DNA of 64,000 nt from Calliopsis andreniformis (taxonomy: Eukaryota; Arthropoda; Insecta; Hymenoptera; Andrenidae), in the NCBI RefSeq assembly GCF_051401765.1, contig NC_135066.1, positions 21,517,501-21,581,500 of the forward strand, read 5' to 3'. Below the pieces are notes generated by a model. That model worked only from the letters and a program-made list of their open reading frames with translations. It did no database searches and was not told the DNA's origin. Made by a program: the position numbers and the translations under genes. This document shows positions 23,301-38,300 of the stretch, piece after piece; position 1 is the stretch's first letter, and each line of letters starts with the position of its first letter.

Positions 23301-26300
23301 TTAAAAAGGAATGGTTCCACTTAAAACAAAATAGAGCTAACCTTGATATATCTGAAAGAAATAACAAAAAAAATTCTTTTGGCATTGTATGAGCTCCATT
23401 GAACCTCCTTCATTGAACCCCCCCCCCCCCCCCCCCCCCCCCCCCAACAAAGGTGTTTGAGGTGCACCCTGCATATAGTAATCATAGACTTTTACAATTG
23501 TTAGTTAATTGCAAAAATCCTTCTTCAAGATTAGTTAGATGGCGATTACTTTTAAACGAGTGTAACGACCCACGGTCTTCCCTCTCACTATATTCATTTC
23601 TATCTCTCTCTATCTATTGCTATCTCTCTCTACCTATCACCATCTCTTTCTATATTTGTATCTTTTTAATACTTTACTATTATATTACTGCGTATTCTAT
23701 TATCCTAACACTAACTAATATTTTTGTACCTTATTTTTATACCATATATTATAAGTTTCAATTATATGTTAACATAAAAACAACGTATATCGTCCGATTT
23801 CATTCACGATTAGAATAAGACCGCCATTAGAAAGTAAGACATTACGCATGCGCTAACTCCGACTAGCGGGTATATAAGGAGTTGCGAAAGCAGCAGCAGA
23901 CACACTTCCTCCTGACATCAGGTTTCGAACAGACAAAGATCTTGAAGGCAGCTGATATACTCGTCCAGTGAGATCAAGACCGCTCCTTTAGAGGTAGCGA
24001 CCGTTTTCCAGAGATCAAGGGTATGTGATGCTCCTTTACAGGTTCAGTCTGAAGTAACCTTATGACAGGTGCACTACGACGATTCCTGTGAAGTGCAGTA
24101 CGGGCGACATCTTGGAGGAAGCTGATATACTAATAGATCGAGACCGCTCCTTTAGAGGTAGCGACCGTTCTAGCAAATAGTAATTGATGCTCCTTTAATA
24201 TAGAGTTCGTGCTCGCCGTAAGCAGACGAATCGCCTGCCAACAAGTGTTAGAAGCCATTCCTAATCGGACACATTTCTAAGGCCGCCCGGAAGAGTCTTT
24301 TCTCCAGGGTAGCGACTGATGTAGAAAAGATAACGAAGGGTTTACGGATGCTTAGGCAAATAAGCAAAGATTACATGTTTCATGAAAACTTGAGACCGCT
24401 CTGAGGTTATAGCCACCTATAACTTTGGCAGCGATCAGGGCATACGAGACAGGATCTATTGCAGACACACACACAACACACACTGCGCCTTGTATAGAGG
24501 ATCCTCTACCGCGAATAATATCACCTAACCTAACTCTCGTTCAACGATATATAACATAACTCTTGCGTTATCGAGATAAGTAATTATAATCACGTTCAAT
24601 ATAACTTCACATTCATATAATCACACATAATATAACCTCATATCTTATGATTTTATTAATATTTAACTGGAGTAGAATAGATATCAATATTGTATTAAAG
24701 TTAGGATTAGAATAAGTATTTGTTGAATAAATTATTGTTAAAAAAGGTATAAGCCTTGAATTTCAACTCCTTAACCGCACGCCACACGACTCCCACCTTT
24801 TCGTCCATTGGAAAGCCACTCTTCCATGGACAACGTAGCTTCGTTTTAGGGACGTTACACTGTCGACACTCGCGTACTGTTTGTTTACATTCGCATCGGC
24901 TGGGAACATGTCTGTTCTTGTCAACGGTCGGATGAGAACTGACGGAAAAAAAAAGAAAAATTAAGATATTCTCACTTTAAACATCCATTTAGGTTATACT
25001 GTATAATGAATGGGCGGGGTGTCAAGTAATGCAACCGATACTCTTCTTCGTCTCGTTTGGCTACAGCCTAAATGTCTAGACGCATCGACAGTTTATGGCG
25101 AGGAACATATTGTCCTCAACGAACGTCTTCTTTCTCTATTCTTTAAGCGAGAAAGTTTCAAAGACCTTTGAAAATTAGTATCTATTTAGTATAGGCAAGT
25201 GCAAAAAATTTGAGTTGAAACGTTTAAAAGCACTAAAAGGAAATCTGCTTCTTTTTGGCAAAACTTATAATATTGTTGTACGAAACAGAATCTGCTCATA
25301 ATTTGGCACTTACAGCTTAACATGAAAAATGCAACATTATGTTTAAAAAAATAGAATTGGTTTTGAAAACACTGAAGCGCTATTGCTATCTTTCTCATTA
25401 GAAGTAAGGGTCACAGAAAAATGTTCTCTTCGCTCAATTTTAGGAGAGCTTTTGTGAAGAAGCAAAGTATCGTTATCAAGAAAGTCTAACTTTCACTGTA
25501 CAGATACAAATCGGACGTTGAAGAAAGAAGATTATGTAATATGTAAGAGCCTAAATTAATTTTTCTGACGTCGTATTGATGTCGAGTTGGATGGGTTAAT
25601 ATTGCTACCATGCTGTTCTCATATATGGTCACATTTCTGTACACTCGCCATTGCAAACCCATGAGTGCCAGATATTATTTTATACGCTTACAAATTTTTT
25701 TTAATCGTCGCAATACGTAAAAATAAAAGGCACGTAATCTGCTCGGAGTAGCTGAGTGACCATGGATACTAATTTCGTATGCAGTCTTTTAATCTACTAA
25801 AGCATTTCTATGTTCGACAAAAGGAATAATTTATGAAGAAATTGTATAGAAAAACGATTTGTAAAATTTTAAGCTAACTTCGTTAAAAATGATGCGGTTT
25901 GTATAATGTTTGTGGTCATTTTAAAAGGGAGAACAAAAGAAGTTCATCTCTGTTTCTCCGGTAACGATACAACGCATAATAACAAACTTAATATTTTGTG
26001 ACAAAGTCATAAATCTTCGGCTGTGAGGCCCTAAACCCACCTGCCGGCCTTGCCGCTTGACATCGATGGGCAAGAAATCCTGAAGCATCTTTCGGTCTGG
26101 GATCATTAGCGTAAATATTTACTACTACCCACTGAAAATCGTTAATTTTTGTTAAATGTACGGTGATCTTGCAAGAAAGGGATCACCTCACCGATTTCTA
26201 TAAGTTTGAAATATGCTGTCAAGGACACAATTTCTAGTAACATTTTCCTATACATGTTACTTATATGTGTACTTATCTACGTGTCTTACTTATACATATA

Positions 26301-29300
26301 TAGAAAAGTTGTTCAGAATGTTGAGTTCAGTTCTACAGCATATTCCAGTTTCATAAAATTCGTAGAAGTAGTCCATTTTCTGCATAATTAATAAAAAATA
26401 TGAACGAAAGAATCCCTTATATTCACCCGATAAAAATGATAGGAAACATGACATAATTCAGATCATCATGAGACGCAGCAGCGTCTCGTGTTGAGTAGTT
26501 GACTGGTGCGTGACGCAGCCGCGTATCCTTTTCGCCACCAAAATGTTGAAAAACCATTTCATCGATTTATTTTCTATATGCAATGCGTAATCGATTTTAA
26601 TCGAATACTACATTATTAAGTGTATCCGTGCGAGTAAAGTGAGCAGTCATTTTTTTAGGTACGTCATTCTTTTGCCCATTTTTTAAGAACTCAAGGTTGA
26701 CGTGCATGAGTGATTGTATTATCAGTTACGTCTGACCGAGGACGAATGTTTTAGGTTTTTTATTTTTGCCGGTAGGTGGTTTCAGCTGCGGAGATATCAT
26801 CAGCAGAGTTTCACGCCTAGTAGTCGACATTACTTGGTGCGAGACGCTACCGCGTCTTCTGATATAAAATCATTTACTTTATCTCTTTACCTCTTCACTT
26901 CTTTATCGTATATCCTTATTTCTTTACTTATGTGCTTTACCACTCTTTATTTAATCATTTATCATTTATTTATTTATTTATTTATTTATTTTATCTATTT
27001 ACTTATATAATTATCCATCTATCTATTCTTATTTCTTTCCTTATTTGCTTTAATAGTCTTTATTTATTTATTTGTCCATTAATTTGTGCATTCCATAAGT
27101 GAAAGATTTAATGAAGCCATTAGAAACCATTATTAGAATTATTTAATTACTTCAGTGTATTATGTATTATTATGTATAGTGCACAATAAATTTATGAAGA
27201 TTTGCTTGCTATTCTTGTAATTTAACTAATTCTCTTATATTATAGTGTAATATACGTATAATAAAAAAAGCCCACATAGCACAAAGACATCTTAAAAACG
27301 TTTTAAAAACATCTAGCAAATTCCTAAAAGTGTCCAAAAAACGTCTTTGAGATGTCCGATGTTACAAATCAGTATGTCTTTAGGACGTCTTAAGAAACAT
27401 TCATAAGACGTTTTAAGGATGTCCAAATTACGTATATAAGACGTTTAGACAAAAATTAGACGTTTTTAAGACGTCCAAAAGCGTAAGTCTTTAGTTCAGT
27501 TACTTCCCTCCTACGTTAAGCTGTCCTAACATATCTTGAAGTAAATATAATAAATATTTCAGTTATGCATGTCTACAATCTTCCCAAAAAGACATTCAAT
27601 ATGTTAAAACACCAAATAGTTGACGTATATATTTAGATACTGCCCAAAAATCATTAATTCTATAAAAAATATCTCCAAAAACATGGAAGCGCGACTCCGA
27701 GCAGCTGTGTAGCAACCACGACGCTGTACCAACTGTGAGAAATATTCTTATATGGAAATTTCTAACGAATCCCCACTCATTTTTTGGTCTACATAAAACC
27801 AGAGATTTTAGCTCTAACGGGTGCAGAACAGTACCGTCACGTTGATAGTCAAATTCGTCAGAGTTAGTTGCTATTCAGTTAGATCGGGTTAAAGTTCCTT
27901 TTCGAGTCTACGTTTAACCTCATAGAATCCGCGAGTCGGCATAAATTCTATCTGGTAATTCCTACGATCACTCTGTAGGTCCCCGCATCGCCAATGCGTT
28001 AACACCATGCATTAAAATCATACACTTTACGCGACAATACTACACTGTACACTTGTACGTAAAGACTGATTTTAGAATATATTCAAGTATTTATAGTAAT
28101 TTGCTTAGATTACTTTCAACCCTATAATTAACATTTCCCGCGGCTCTCTTATTTTACATCAGAGTTCCAAAGAAAACTGTATTCAACCTAGTGGCTCCTC
28201 GATTTATTCGATTTATTTTAGCCTATTCTGCAGCTAACTGATTTTACATTTGTTTCGTCTGCTTCCTACAGTTACTTGTAACACCAGGTTCGTCTGTACA
28301 TTATCCAACTTCCTTGCAGCACCCTGATTTCGCATCGTCTTTTTGAATTCGCCAACCTCCTTAACAGCACCTCAATTTAATTTGAGTTTGTCTGTAAAAC
28401 TGATCCTAGTGACTCCTTAATTTCGCATCAGGTAAGTTCACAAAACTCACACTCCTGCGGCTCACCGATCACAGATCAGTTTCGCTCGCAAGCACACGTA
28501 TCCTCAGAGGCTCCCTGATTTTATATCAGGTTCGTCCTTGCCTACAATAATCCCAACGGGTAACTGATTTCCCATTATTTTCGTGCGTTGTACCAACTAA
28601 CACATCAACCACTATATTCTTTGGAAATATTCCTAACCTTGACGGTCTCTCGCGCTGCTTGCCTCCCGTCTCGTAACAATGATATAGTAAAATCAACTAT
28701 CGTGAACTACACTATTATATGTAATTATAATATATTTACTTACCTATTCAATGTTTAAACCTCTTATCTTCTTGTTGTTTCATCTTATTTTTTAGAACAC
28801 GTTTCATTCAGCACTATTTTAGTCTTAATTCTTACAAATTCACTAATAATGAAACCACTTTTAATAACATTGATAGTCAAACACTAACGATCACGCACTG
28901 AAAAACTAATAACAAATATCACTGCTCTGCTGTAGCAGACTAAAGGATAAAAACTTTAAATAATACGGCAAAGAAATCAACGGTCGCTTAGACATGCTTT
29001 CGGTGCTGTTGTTAAAACGGTTCTGACCTTCTCGAGCTCTTCTTGAAGTTGACAGTAACCAGTTACCAGTTTCACGTGTCCTTCCTGACACATTCTTAAG
29101 AAAAGAGGAGGACAAGAAAGAAAGTAACCTTAACTTTAACTGGACATCTGCGTTTACAAGAATTCAGATGTTGCGATGTACTTTACAGAATTCAGATCGA
29201 GTCAGAATCGTTTTAATACCAACATTGAAACCACATCTATTTCCTTCATGTCTTATTTGAAGTTCTTATTTTTCAGTCTACTATAATGGAGCAGTGGAAT

Positions 29301-32300
29301 TTATTATTAGTGTTTCAGTGCTTGCTCATTAGTGTCTGTGCTATCGTGATAACTAAATTTATGCTAAATGGAATGTATTCGAAAAAATAGGATTGAACAA
29401 TAGAAGATAAAAGGTTTAAACATTGAATAGGCAAGTAAATATATTATAATTACATATAATATTGTACTTCATGATAGTTGATTTTGCCATATCATATTGA
29501 AAGTATTAAAAAGAAAGAAAAGTTACTCGAATTAGACTTAATAGGTCAATGCACTTTGCTAGACCTGCAGTGTTGGGGTTACTTACATCACTATGCTGGG
29601 CTTCACATTCAGGGGAGACGTTACCGCGTACCAGAGCAATGGTAGGCCCATGCTCCCTATTTGTAACTTTACTCATTGTCAGTTAAACTGATGCCAAATC
29701 TTTACCAATTTTTCTTGACTAAACGGTTTATTTGCGGCATGTGGCTCCTTTCAAACATTTTCTGTATTAAACGATCTGAATACGATTACGTAATAAAGAA
29801 AATTAACATTAACTTTCAATGTTATAAACAATTTTGCGGACGAGTTTTTTTTGTAAATGTCCACCGATCCAGAATTGTAGATTCGCCCCTGAAAGCCATG
29901 AATATTAACTTTTTTACACTCTGTACATCGGGTAACGTTAATGTAGGCGGTTCGACATTTTGACGTCTCATATTTCGAAATTGGCTTGTACGAGATACAC
30001 AAATAAGTAGTATTTTAAAAATGTTTTGATGTCAGCTACAAGAATATATAAGAAAAAATATATGGTTCAATTTAAAAAATTAAATGTGACCATGACAAGG
30101 TTTTCGGAGGTCAAAATAAGGTTAAATATCAATCATCACGATATGTCCCCCTTCATACCATACAACATGTATCTGAAACATTTTTCCGTGCCATGTATAG
30201 TTTTCAAGATATTTATACGTTTCCAGATAAAACAAACACATTGTATGTAGGTACTTGATGCTTCATTTGCATTTTGCTACTTTGCATAGGTGTTTACGTT
30301 ACCTTTATATTTACATACAAATTTACAATTTTGTTTTCTATATTGAAGTAATTATAGGTATTTGTGGTGTTTCTACATTCTAAAAGATTATTCTCGTTTA
30401 TGATATCAGTGTGTTTAAACGTTTTTAAAGAATGTAAAACGTTCAATATTAGCGTTAAACTATTTTGAATTAAAATAAGGTACTAATTTGTCAATAATTT
30501 ATTGTACCAAATCATTAAAATATTTTAAAATATTAAGGAGTCATGTATACACATATAAATGATTCTCAGAAAAGAACATTTCGTGAGCCTCCATAGCTCA
30601 GGGGTTAGAGCACTGGTCTTGTAAACCAGGGGTCGAGAGTTCAAATCTCTCTGGGGGCAACACTTTTTTTTTAATTTTCTTTCTGTCAAATGTGAATCGT
30701 TTATGTATGCTGCTTCAACAAATGTCGAATATTAGTTTTTAATTAATTCAGAATTGTTTATATCATATTACGAGTAATTTTTATTAATTTTATTTTCCAA
30801 ATACTGTTTACTTCTGAAATTCCTTCTTCTAGTAAATTATAATCTTACAATACAAATTTGGTATTTAGTTCAATTATGAAATAAGTACATAAGGGACTGA
30901 TTACTTTTTATTTTCTATAGTTTCGAATGTTAACAATAGGAATTTTACGTAATTTTATTTTAAAATATTGATTATAGTTTCTGAATGTTATACAAAAACA
31001 TAAGACACTAACTTTTCCTTATTTCTTTTCTTTAGAAGTTTTCAATTTTGACTTGTTTTTTATTTTTATTTATAGAATTTTCATGTTATTGTATTTTTGT
31101 ATTTTTATATTTCTAGATTTGAATTTGTAAACTGATAGTACAAAAAATATATCGTGCTAGCGTGTTGCTGAAGGTATTTTAAAGTAGTGCAGTACATTAT
31201 TAATGTTCTCGTTACATACCTCCTACTCCCATCACTATTGGCCCAGCGTAGCTCAGGTTATTCAGATGAAATCCACGAGATTCGTTCTTCACCTTTATTG
31301 TCAGATTACCTCTGATTTCTTGTGCCACGGACAGCTGATCTGCAAAGTAACCTGTATAGCAGGAAATAATTATTATCATTTGGCAAACATTTATTTCATT
31401 ATATCGTTTGCATAATAATGTCGTTTAAACGGTGTTCGAGTTTAAGAACATTGTCAATCAATTCTTGTAGGAATAAAAGTAAAAAGAAGTTCAATTGCCG
31501 TAATCGTAGCATTAATTATAGTATGTTTAATTAGCTTTTAAAAATATTAAGATAGTTGTTATTTTCATTACTATGTTCTTGTCTTATCTTAATATTTTCT
31601 CATAGAAATAGAAACTAGAATTTAAAAATGTTAAGATTATTCTTATTCATGCAGCTCGCTTATAAGAAATTCAAGAGTAGTATGTATAATTTGTTATGCT
31701 GCTACATTGCCGTGTACAGATATTGTTACAGTAACTACTAACATTGCAAAAAATAATGGTAATCATGCAACTACCGCTTCATTCGTTTTTTATTTCATTT
31801 TCATCTATTTACATAAGGTATATTGAAAATAAATTTTTCTCTTTGAAGTATTTAATCTTTTCGTTGCTGCTTGAAAAATATGTTGAATTTTCATTTTGTG
31901 AAGAAAATATTTAAGTCATCTTGATCTTTTGAGAGAACGTAACAAGTAAATATACAAAAGTAGTAACGAATGGATTAACTATAACAAGTGTTTTAGTTTG
32001 AGTAATGGATGTTTACGTGTGTTTAGTATGCAAGTATTTCAACTACGAACATAGTCATAATCAAATTTCTTAGAAGAGAGTCAAGCTTCCATATAAATTT
32101 ACAAGCCTATTTTGTTTTTAAAATAATACAATAAAAGTTATGATTCTTATTTCTGATAGACTCGTTGTCTCTGCATAATGCGTTTGAATACAGGTGAGAA
32201 AAAATTGAAGGAATCATTTCAAACATCAAAATGATCCAAAAATCAAAAATGTTGAAACTAGGGTCAAGCTTTTATTCGTTAATTATAAACTTTTAAAGAA

Positions 32301-35300
32301 AACGGTGACTATGAGATATCTATTGGTGTAACAGGTACTCTCCTCATAGAGCTGTGATGGAATTCTACGACTTTCGATTCATGCACTGGTTATGATAATC
32401 ATGGCTCTTCATAGCCTAATCCCTGCTACGAATTTCACACTAACAATGATGCTATTCGATTTACTTAATTTCAAGCAGATTTGATCAATTTTTTAACGCT
32501 TATAATTAACAAACGGAGGTTTAACTATAATTTTGTTATTTTTAATTTTTCTCTCATTTTGATAGATTTCCATGTTTCCCCAGTTATAGTAAAACACTTT
32601 GTCAATATGAAAAGGTTGATAAAATTAGCATAATCATTTGAAATTATTACTAAAAGTTTGAATAAATATGGAATTAGAGAATGGTACGGGAATGGAAGAC
32701 ACACTTGTCATAAAATCTTTATTTATTTTAAAAACTATTGTTATGTATATAATAAATATATAACACCGATTTTTTACTTCCTTAAATTTTTACAAATCAT
32801 TAAAAATTCTTTGAAATATAGTGTCCCAGAACTGGTAGTATAACCGGAAAGGGGGTGATTTTACATGAAAAAATAAGTCGAAAGTACAAAATAAATTTTT
32901 TTGACCTCGTGCTTCGTTGTCAAGAATATTGACTTTGAATTAGAATCAGATAAAAATGCACGGGAAAACAGTTTTGGGTGCTTGAAGGGTAAGAGGCACA
33001 CTCTTGGTCTTATTAGTGATTGTCTCTACAATAAGCTAGAAGCATTTATTTTTCCCTGTTTACCCCTCAAACGCCTATAACTGTACATACTTTGGTGTAA
33101 TTATACACGGTTAAAATTCAAAGTTAGTTTTTTCGAAAACGAAGCATGATATCGAAAAATTTTATTTTACATTTTCGTCTTATTTGTTCATGTAGAATCG
33201 TCTCCTTTCTACTTATACTACTAGTTCTGGGACACTTTATATGGACATACAGTTATTATTTCATATGGAGGTAAGACGTTATCCTTTGCATTTATAATTA
33301 TTTAAATACATTTCGATATATGTACGGACAACTCAAATGATTTTGGCCGCACCGACACTCTTTTTCTCTCTCCCTATTATTCAGTGGCTCCCGTGTAAGG
33401 AAGAGATAGAAAACGTCGGTAAGGTCAGAATTGTTTAAGCTAGATGTACTTTCAATATTATCTACTTAGTAGTATTAATAATTAATATCAATGGTATTAA
33501 AAATTAAAATAAATAATAATCAACGAAAAGACAAATAAATAAAAACAAATTTATATATAAATCAGCAATAACGAATAACACTGTTGCTGGTGACCATTAG
33601 TAGCACAAAATGGTTACCTGGCAGAGATATACGTCTTACTGTACTTACAGTGTTAATAGAACATACAGTGGCGGACATATACTTATGAAAAACTGTTGAT
33701 ATTAGATACTATTGTTAGTGATATCATATAGAAATTGTATACATTAATTTTCATTGCGATTTTTGAGTAGCATACGTACATATTTAAAAAGTGCAAAGTA
33801 ACTTTTAATTAATTGAAACTTTAAATAAAAATAATGACAAGTACAGTCATTTTTATGTTTCGTCTTGCGGACATACATTTATGAACAAGATATTTTCCAT
33901 GTCATAACATTATTTTTAAGCGTCAAAATTATATTTAATATTATTTTGATTTATGATAACGCAAGTACTTCCTTGTTTTGTTATTTTCTTTTATTACTGC
34001 TGCACATCGTATTGTCATAGATAGTATTAAATGAATGCGTCAATCAATGGGAATCGAATCCACTGTTACATTGTATAATTCGCTATTTTTCTGTTTGTTT
34101 TTTCATGTTGTATAACTTTATCTATGCCCTATGCCAACCCAAAACATTTATTGCTTTATCTATGCCGATCCAAAACAATCCGGACTTTGTGTCGGTCATT
34201 TTAATACAATAACATTTTTTTTTATCGAAAAATTGTTTGACGACTTTCGCTGTATGTTTCGGATCATTATCAACCTGATAAATCCAATCTTAACTTTCCA
34301 GTACGTAATAACTTTCCTTCAGCAAATGGCAACAATATATTTTTAATAATATTTAAATAAACGAATCGATTCATTATTCCTTGAATATGCTGGATCAGGC
34401 CAATGCCATTAATGGTTATGCAACCCCAAATGAGTACGCATCTCTCATCTCCTTTAATAGTTGCCTTAATACGTTTTATATTAAATTCTTCACCAATACG
34501 GCGTCTTACATAAATTTCGCCGTCAGATCCTAGTCGATTAAAGTTACTCTCGTCTGTGAATACAGTTTGAACCACTGTTCCTCGGACCAGATGATATGAT
34601 CTTTTACGAATTGAAATTTCACAGGTCGATTTTTTTCAGAGATTAGTGGTTTGTGCCGTGCTACTCTACCCGTCAGACTAAACTCCCATAAACAGCATTG
34701 TACAGTTTGAGCACTTATTTAGTCGATGCATCGAACGATTTCTTCGACTGTCAGTTTCACGTGATCTTGATTTACGGAGAATATTTTCTACAGTTTTCTG
34801 AATATTAATATGTTGCATAGCTTTATGACAAAACTCAACAGATATGCATAATTATTGAGAAATTCTATACGCCAGTCTTTGCTTTCTAAGAAGCTGTATT
34901 TGGCGTCGTTGCTTTGACTTGATATTTTCACCTAAACTTATTATTAATGGTATGATTCTGGCACGCACTGTCTAAACATATGAACAAACAAACGACAACT
35001 GATTGCGAGACCAAACATTCAATACAAATGCTATACGTATGAACTTTACTAGTATTCGCAAGTATGTCATAGAGTTGAGATAAAATGTTATGTTCTACTC
35101 AGAATAACAAAGTTTATATAGGTGACACAAAAGTGAGTAGCAGTATACCTCAAATATGTAAGAGATAAAGTGAACTAAATTGCAAAGATTTCTTATAACG
35201 TAATGTAGACAATGAAAATGTAATTATTTGCATGTTCGTAAGTATATATCCGCCACTGTAAATAGGTAGTAGACAATAAAATTGTGTAATAGAACAGAGC

Positions 35301-38300
35301 AAGGTATATTCTACTAGTAGCGCAGGCATAATATTATTAAGAACATAAAATAGGTAATTAACTTTTTCATTTGATCATACTAATTTGGTCACCCACTGTA
35401 TACAAACTTGTAGAGAAAAATTACAAACTATTGTAATCTTAAATTGTGAAATACCAATTCGTGAATTTATTATTTGCAACAATTTGAATATAGAAGAAGG
35501 TAAAGTATTTATGAATAATTTAACGTGAATTTGATAAGTACATATTTACATTAAACCGCATCAAATATTTATCACGATTAGAAGAAAAGATATTTAGTTA
35601 AAAAGTCAATTCATTGGTATGACCCGATTATTTATAACGAATTGCAGTAGTTGTAAGGGTTGTGGAGAGACGTTTATTATCCCTAAAGTACTACTCACCT
35701 ATGGTCGCCATGCAAGCTCCTAAAAGCATTAGTAGCAGACCAATTCCGAGAGCTTTGCAGGCGTACCACAAACACCGCGTTGTCACCTTGCCTTTCACCA
35801 CCTATTCGATTTAATTGTTTCCATTAACGGTTAATAACCTGGATTATCTCCAGTTATTTATTACTCATATTCCTATATATGTACATTATATTCATTTGTT
35901 TGGTACATTACATTCATCTGTTTTGTTTGGTAATCGTTTTCGGTTTAAACGATATATTTTTTTATCGTAAAAGTACACATTATAACCATATTAGAGGTAG
36001 TTAGAAATCATTTGTTCAGTTACCTGACAATTACTGGTTTAATTATGAAATATTCAGTAGATTGTTTTTGATTTCGTGTAGATACATTGATATTTTAATT
36101 TTTCAATGCATAGTAAAGTATCCAAATAAAAGTAAAATTCAAATTTCATGAGTTATTGACTTGTAGTTTGTCTTGGAACAATATTTTATGCGAATAAGAG
36201 AGGAAATAAAAAAGACTATATGTTTTAAGTAATAGATTTCGATTTTTTGTAAGAGAATTGTCGAATATCTTTGAAAAGGTTATTAGTTTAAAAAATATTT
36301 TTATTTTAATTTTAGCTTACACATTCGGTTATTAGACTTTTAATCATTTTAAATATAGGAGGTATAACTAATGTTCTTTTTTATGAAACCAAAAAATGTT
36401 ACAGTTATGAAATCGATATAACACTTTTATTTTATCTTAAAATACATTCTACAGATAACAAATATACAAAAAATAAGAATGTAAAATCGCAGACTTTCAC
36501 GTAATACTTCAAAGAATTTAAAAAATGTACGAATATAGTGAACATGATGCATGTCTTAGCACTATATTTTAAGGAAATCAAATTATGTAAATTCTAATTA
36601 AAAGCATGCGTATTCTAAGATATATATTCGTAGTCAATATATATTTAACTAATTTACTAAGAAATTAAGACCATAGAGAAAAATGTGGAATGTATGTATT
36701 ATTGTTTGTTTTATTTAGTAATTTTTTGATGAAAATAAAAAGCTACGAATTCTTAACAAAGGAAACTTTTTCTTGTTTGTTAGCTCATAAATATTGATAA
36801 GCAATGGTATGTGTGTGCATAAGCAAAATTCTATTTACGTTTTTAATTAAGTAATTTCATGGGCAATAAATTGAAGATAAGTACATGCTTGCGTTTCTAG
36901 ACGATCAATAATTTCATTAAATTCAAGTGTTTTTTTTTTGACAGTGTATTATTTTTCTCATTTTAGAGACTCAAACACTTTAGTGCGTTAAAAGCATAAA
37001 CTGTAACTCATAGGAAGTATTTTCTAAATTCAATACTTAAATTGTATCGGAATTAGAAAAGAAGTTATGCAAATACAGTTATAAAAGTGTATTAATAATA
37101 AATCAATTATTATATGATGGAGGATGTAGACACTTATTTTTAAAATGCAGCTAGTACTTCTTGATAAAATGTTACACTATTCTTGAAACTTTTTTTGCAT
37201 AAAACAGACAATGGTGGGTTTAGCATTTAAGAGACCTGAGGTGTTACAAATTTTTTGGACCTTGTTAAATGCAAAATATATATTTTTTATTTTTATGCAA
37301 AATTAAAGACACATAAATCAAGAATGTTTAGATCAAGAGGTGCCACACTTTGTCAATCCGTTTTATGGAAGGTTGTAAAATTATGGAAAGTTAGAGGGTC
37401 AGGTCAGTCTGTACCTAGTACCGCACGCCTTTAGCCAGGTTACTTCGCATGATACTGCTGCTAGGGTGGTTTTTCTTCTGCAAATAAATTACTACACGGA
37501 GGTATTTTAGTAAACTATTAAGATGCAGGCAAGCTTTTGGTGTATTATATCACGCTTATTTACACTTACGATGTATTAGATATGGAATTAAACAGTCTAT
37601 CCTAATCAAATTTTCCTTCAACATATCCTCTATCATTAAAAATACAGTTTTGTAGGCGTGTCACGATTCAATATTCGTTTTACTAACGCATACACCCAAA
37701 TAGCACAGAGATATTTTAAAAACATCCAGTAAAGTCCTAAAAATGTCTAAAATACGTCTCTGAGACGTCGGATGTTACAAATCAGTATATCTTTAGGACG
37801 TTTTAAGAAACATTTATACAACGTCTTAAGGATGTCCAAATTACGTATATAAGACGTTCAGACAAAAATTATACGTTTTTAAGACGTCCATAAGAGTAAG
37901 TCTTTAAGATATCCAGGTAGTGTGTCTTTAAGACGTTTTATAGACGTAAACTTTGCAAGTCTTTAAGATGTACGCTCTTGGATGTTTTTAAGACGTCTAA
38001 ATTATGTCGTAAGACGTTCAGGCATAAAATGAACATAAAATAGACGTCTTCAAGACGTTGTGTGCTATTTGGGAAGCTCGTTACTTTGAACTTTTTCACA
38101 AGTCGCACTAAACTATTACATATAATAAATAAACTATTGTATATATGTAAACTAATTCTTTTGTCACCGTAAAGAATTCGTAATTTATCTGTATTATGTC
38201 CAAGAAAATTTCCGAGCAGAAACAAAATCCTTTTTATGACACGGGAATTTTTCCAAATATTGGGAAGGAAAGTACGGTTTTTCTTAGTAATACGTTTAAA

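Noticed and set aside
23571..24859. A full LTR retrotransposon rather than a solo LTR
   Set aside because: No PBS, coding region or second LTR follows 24859. The gypsy pol pieces before it belong to a different insertion event that the LTR interrupts.
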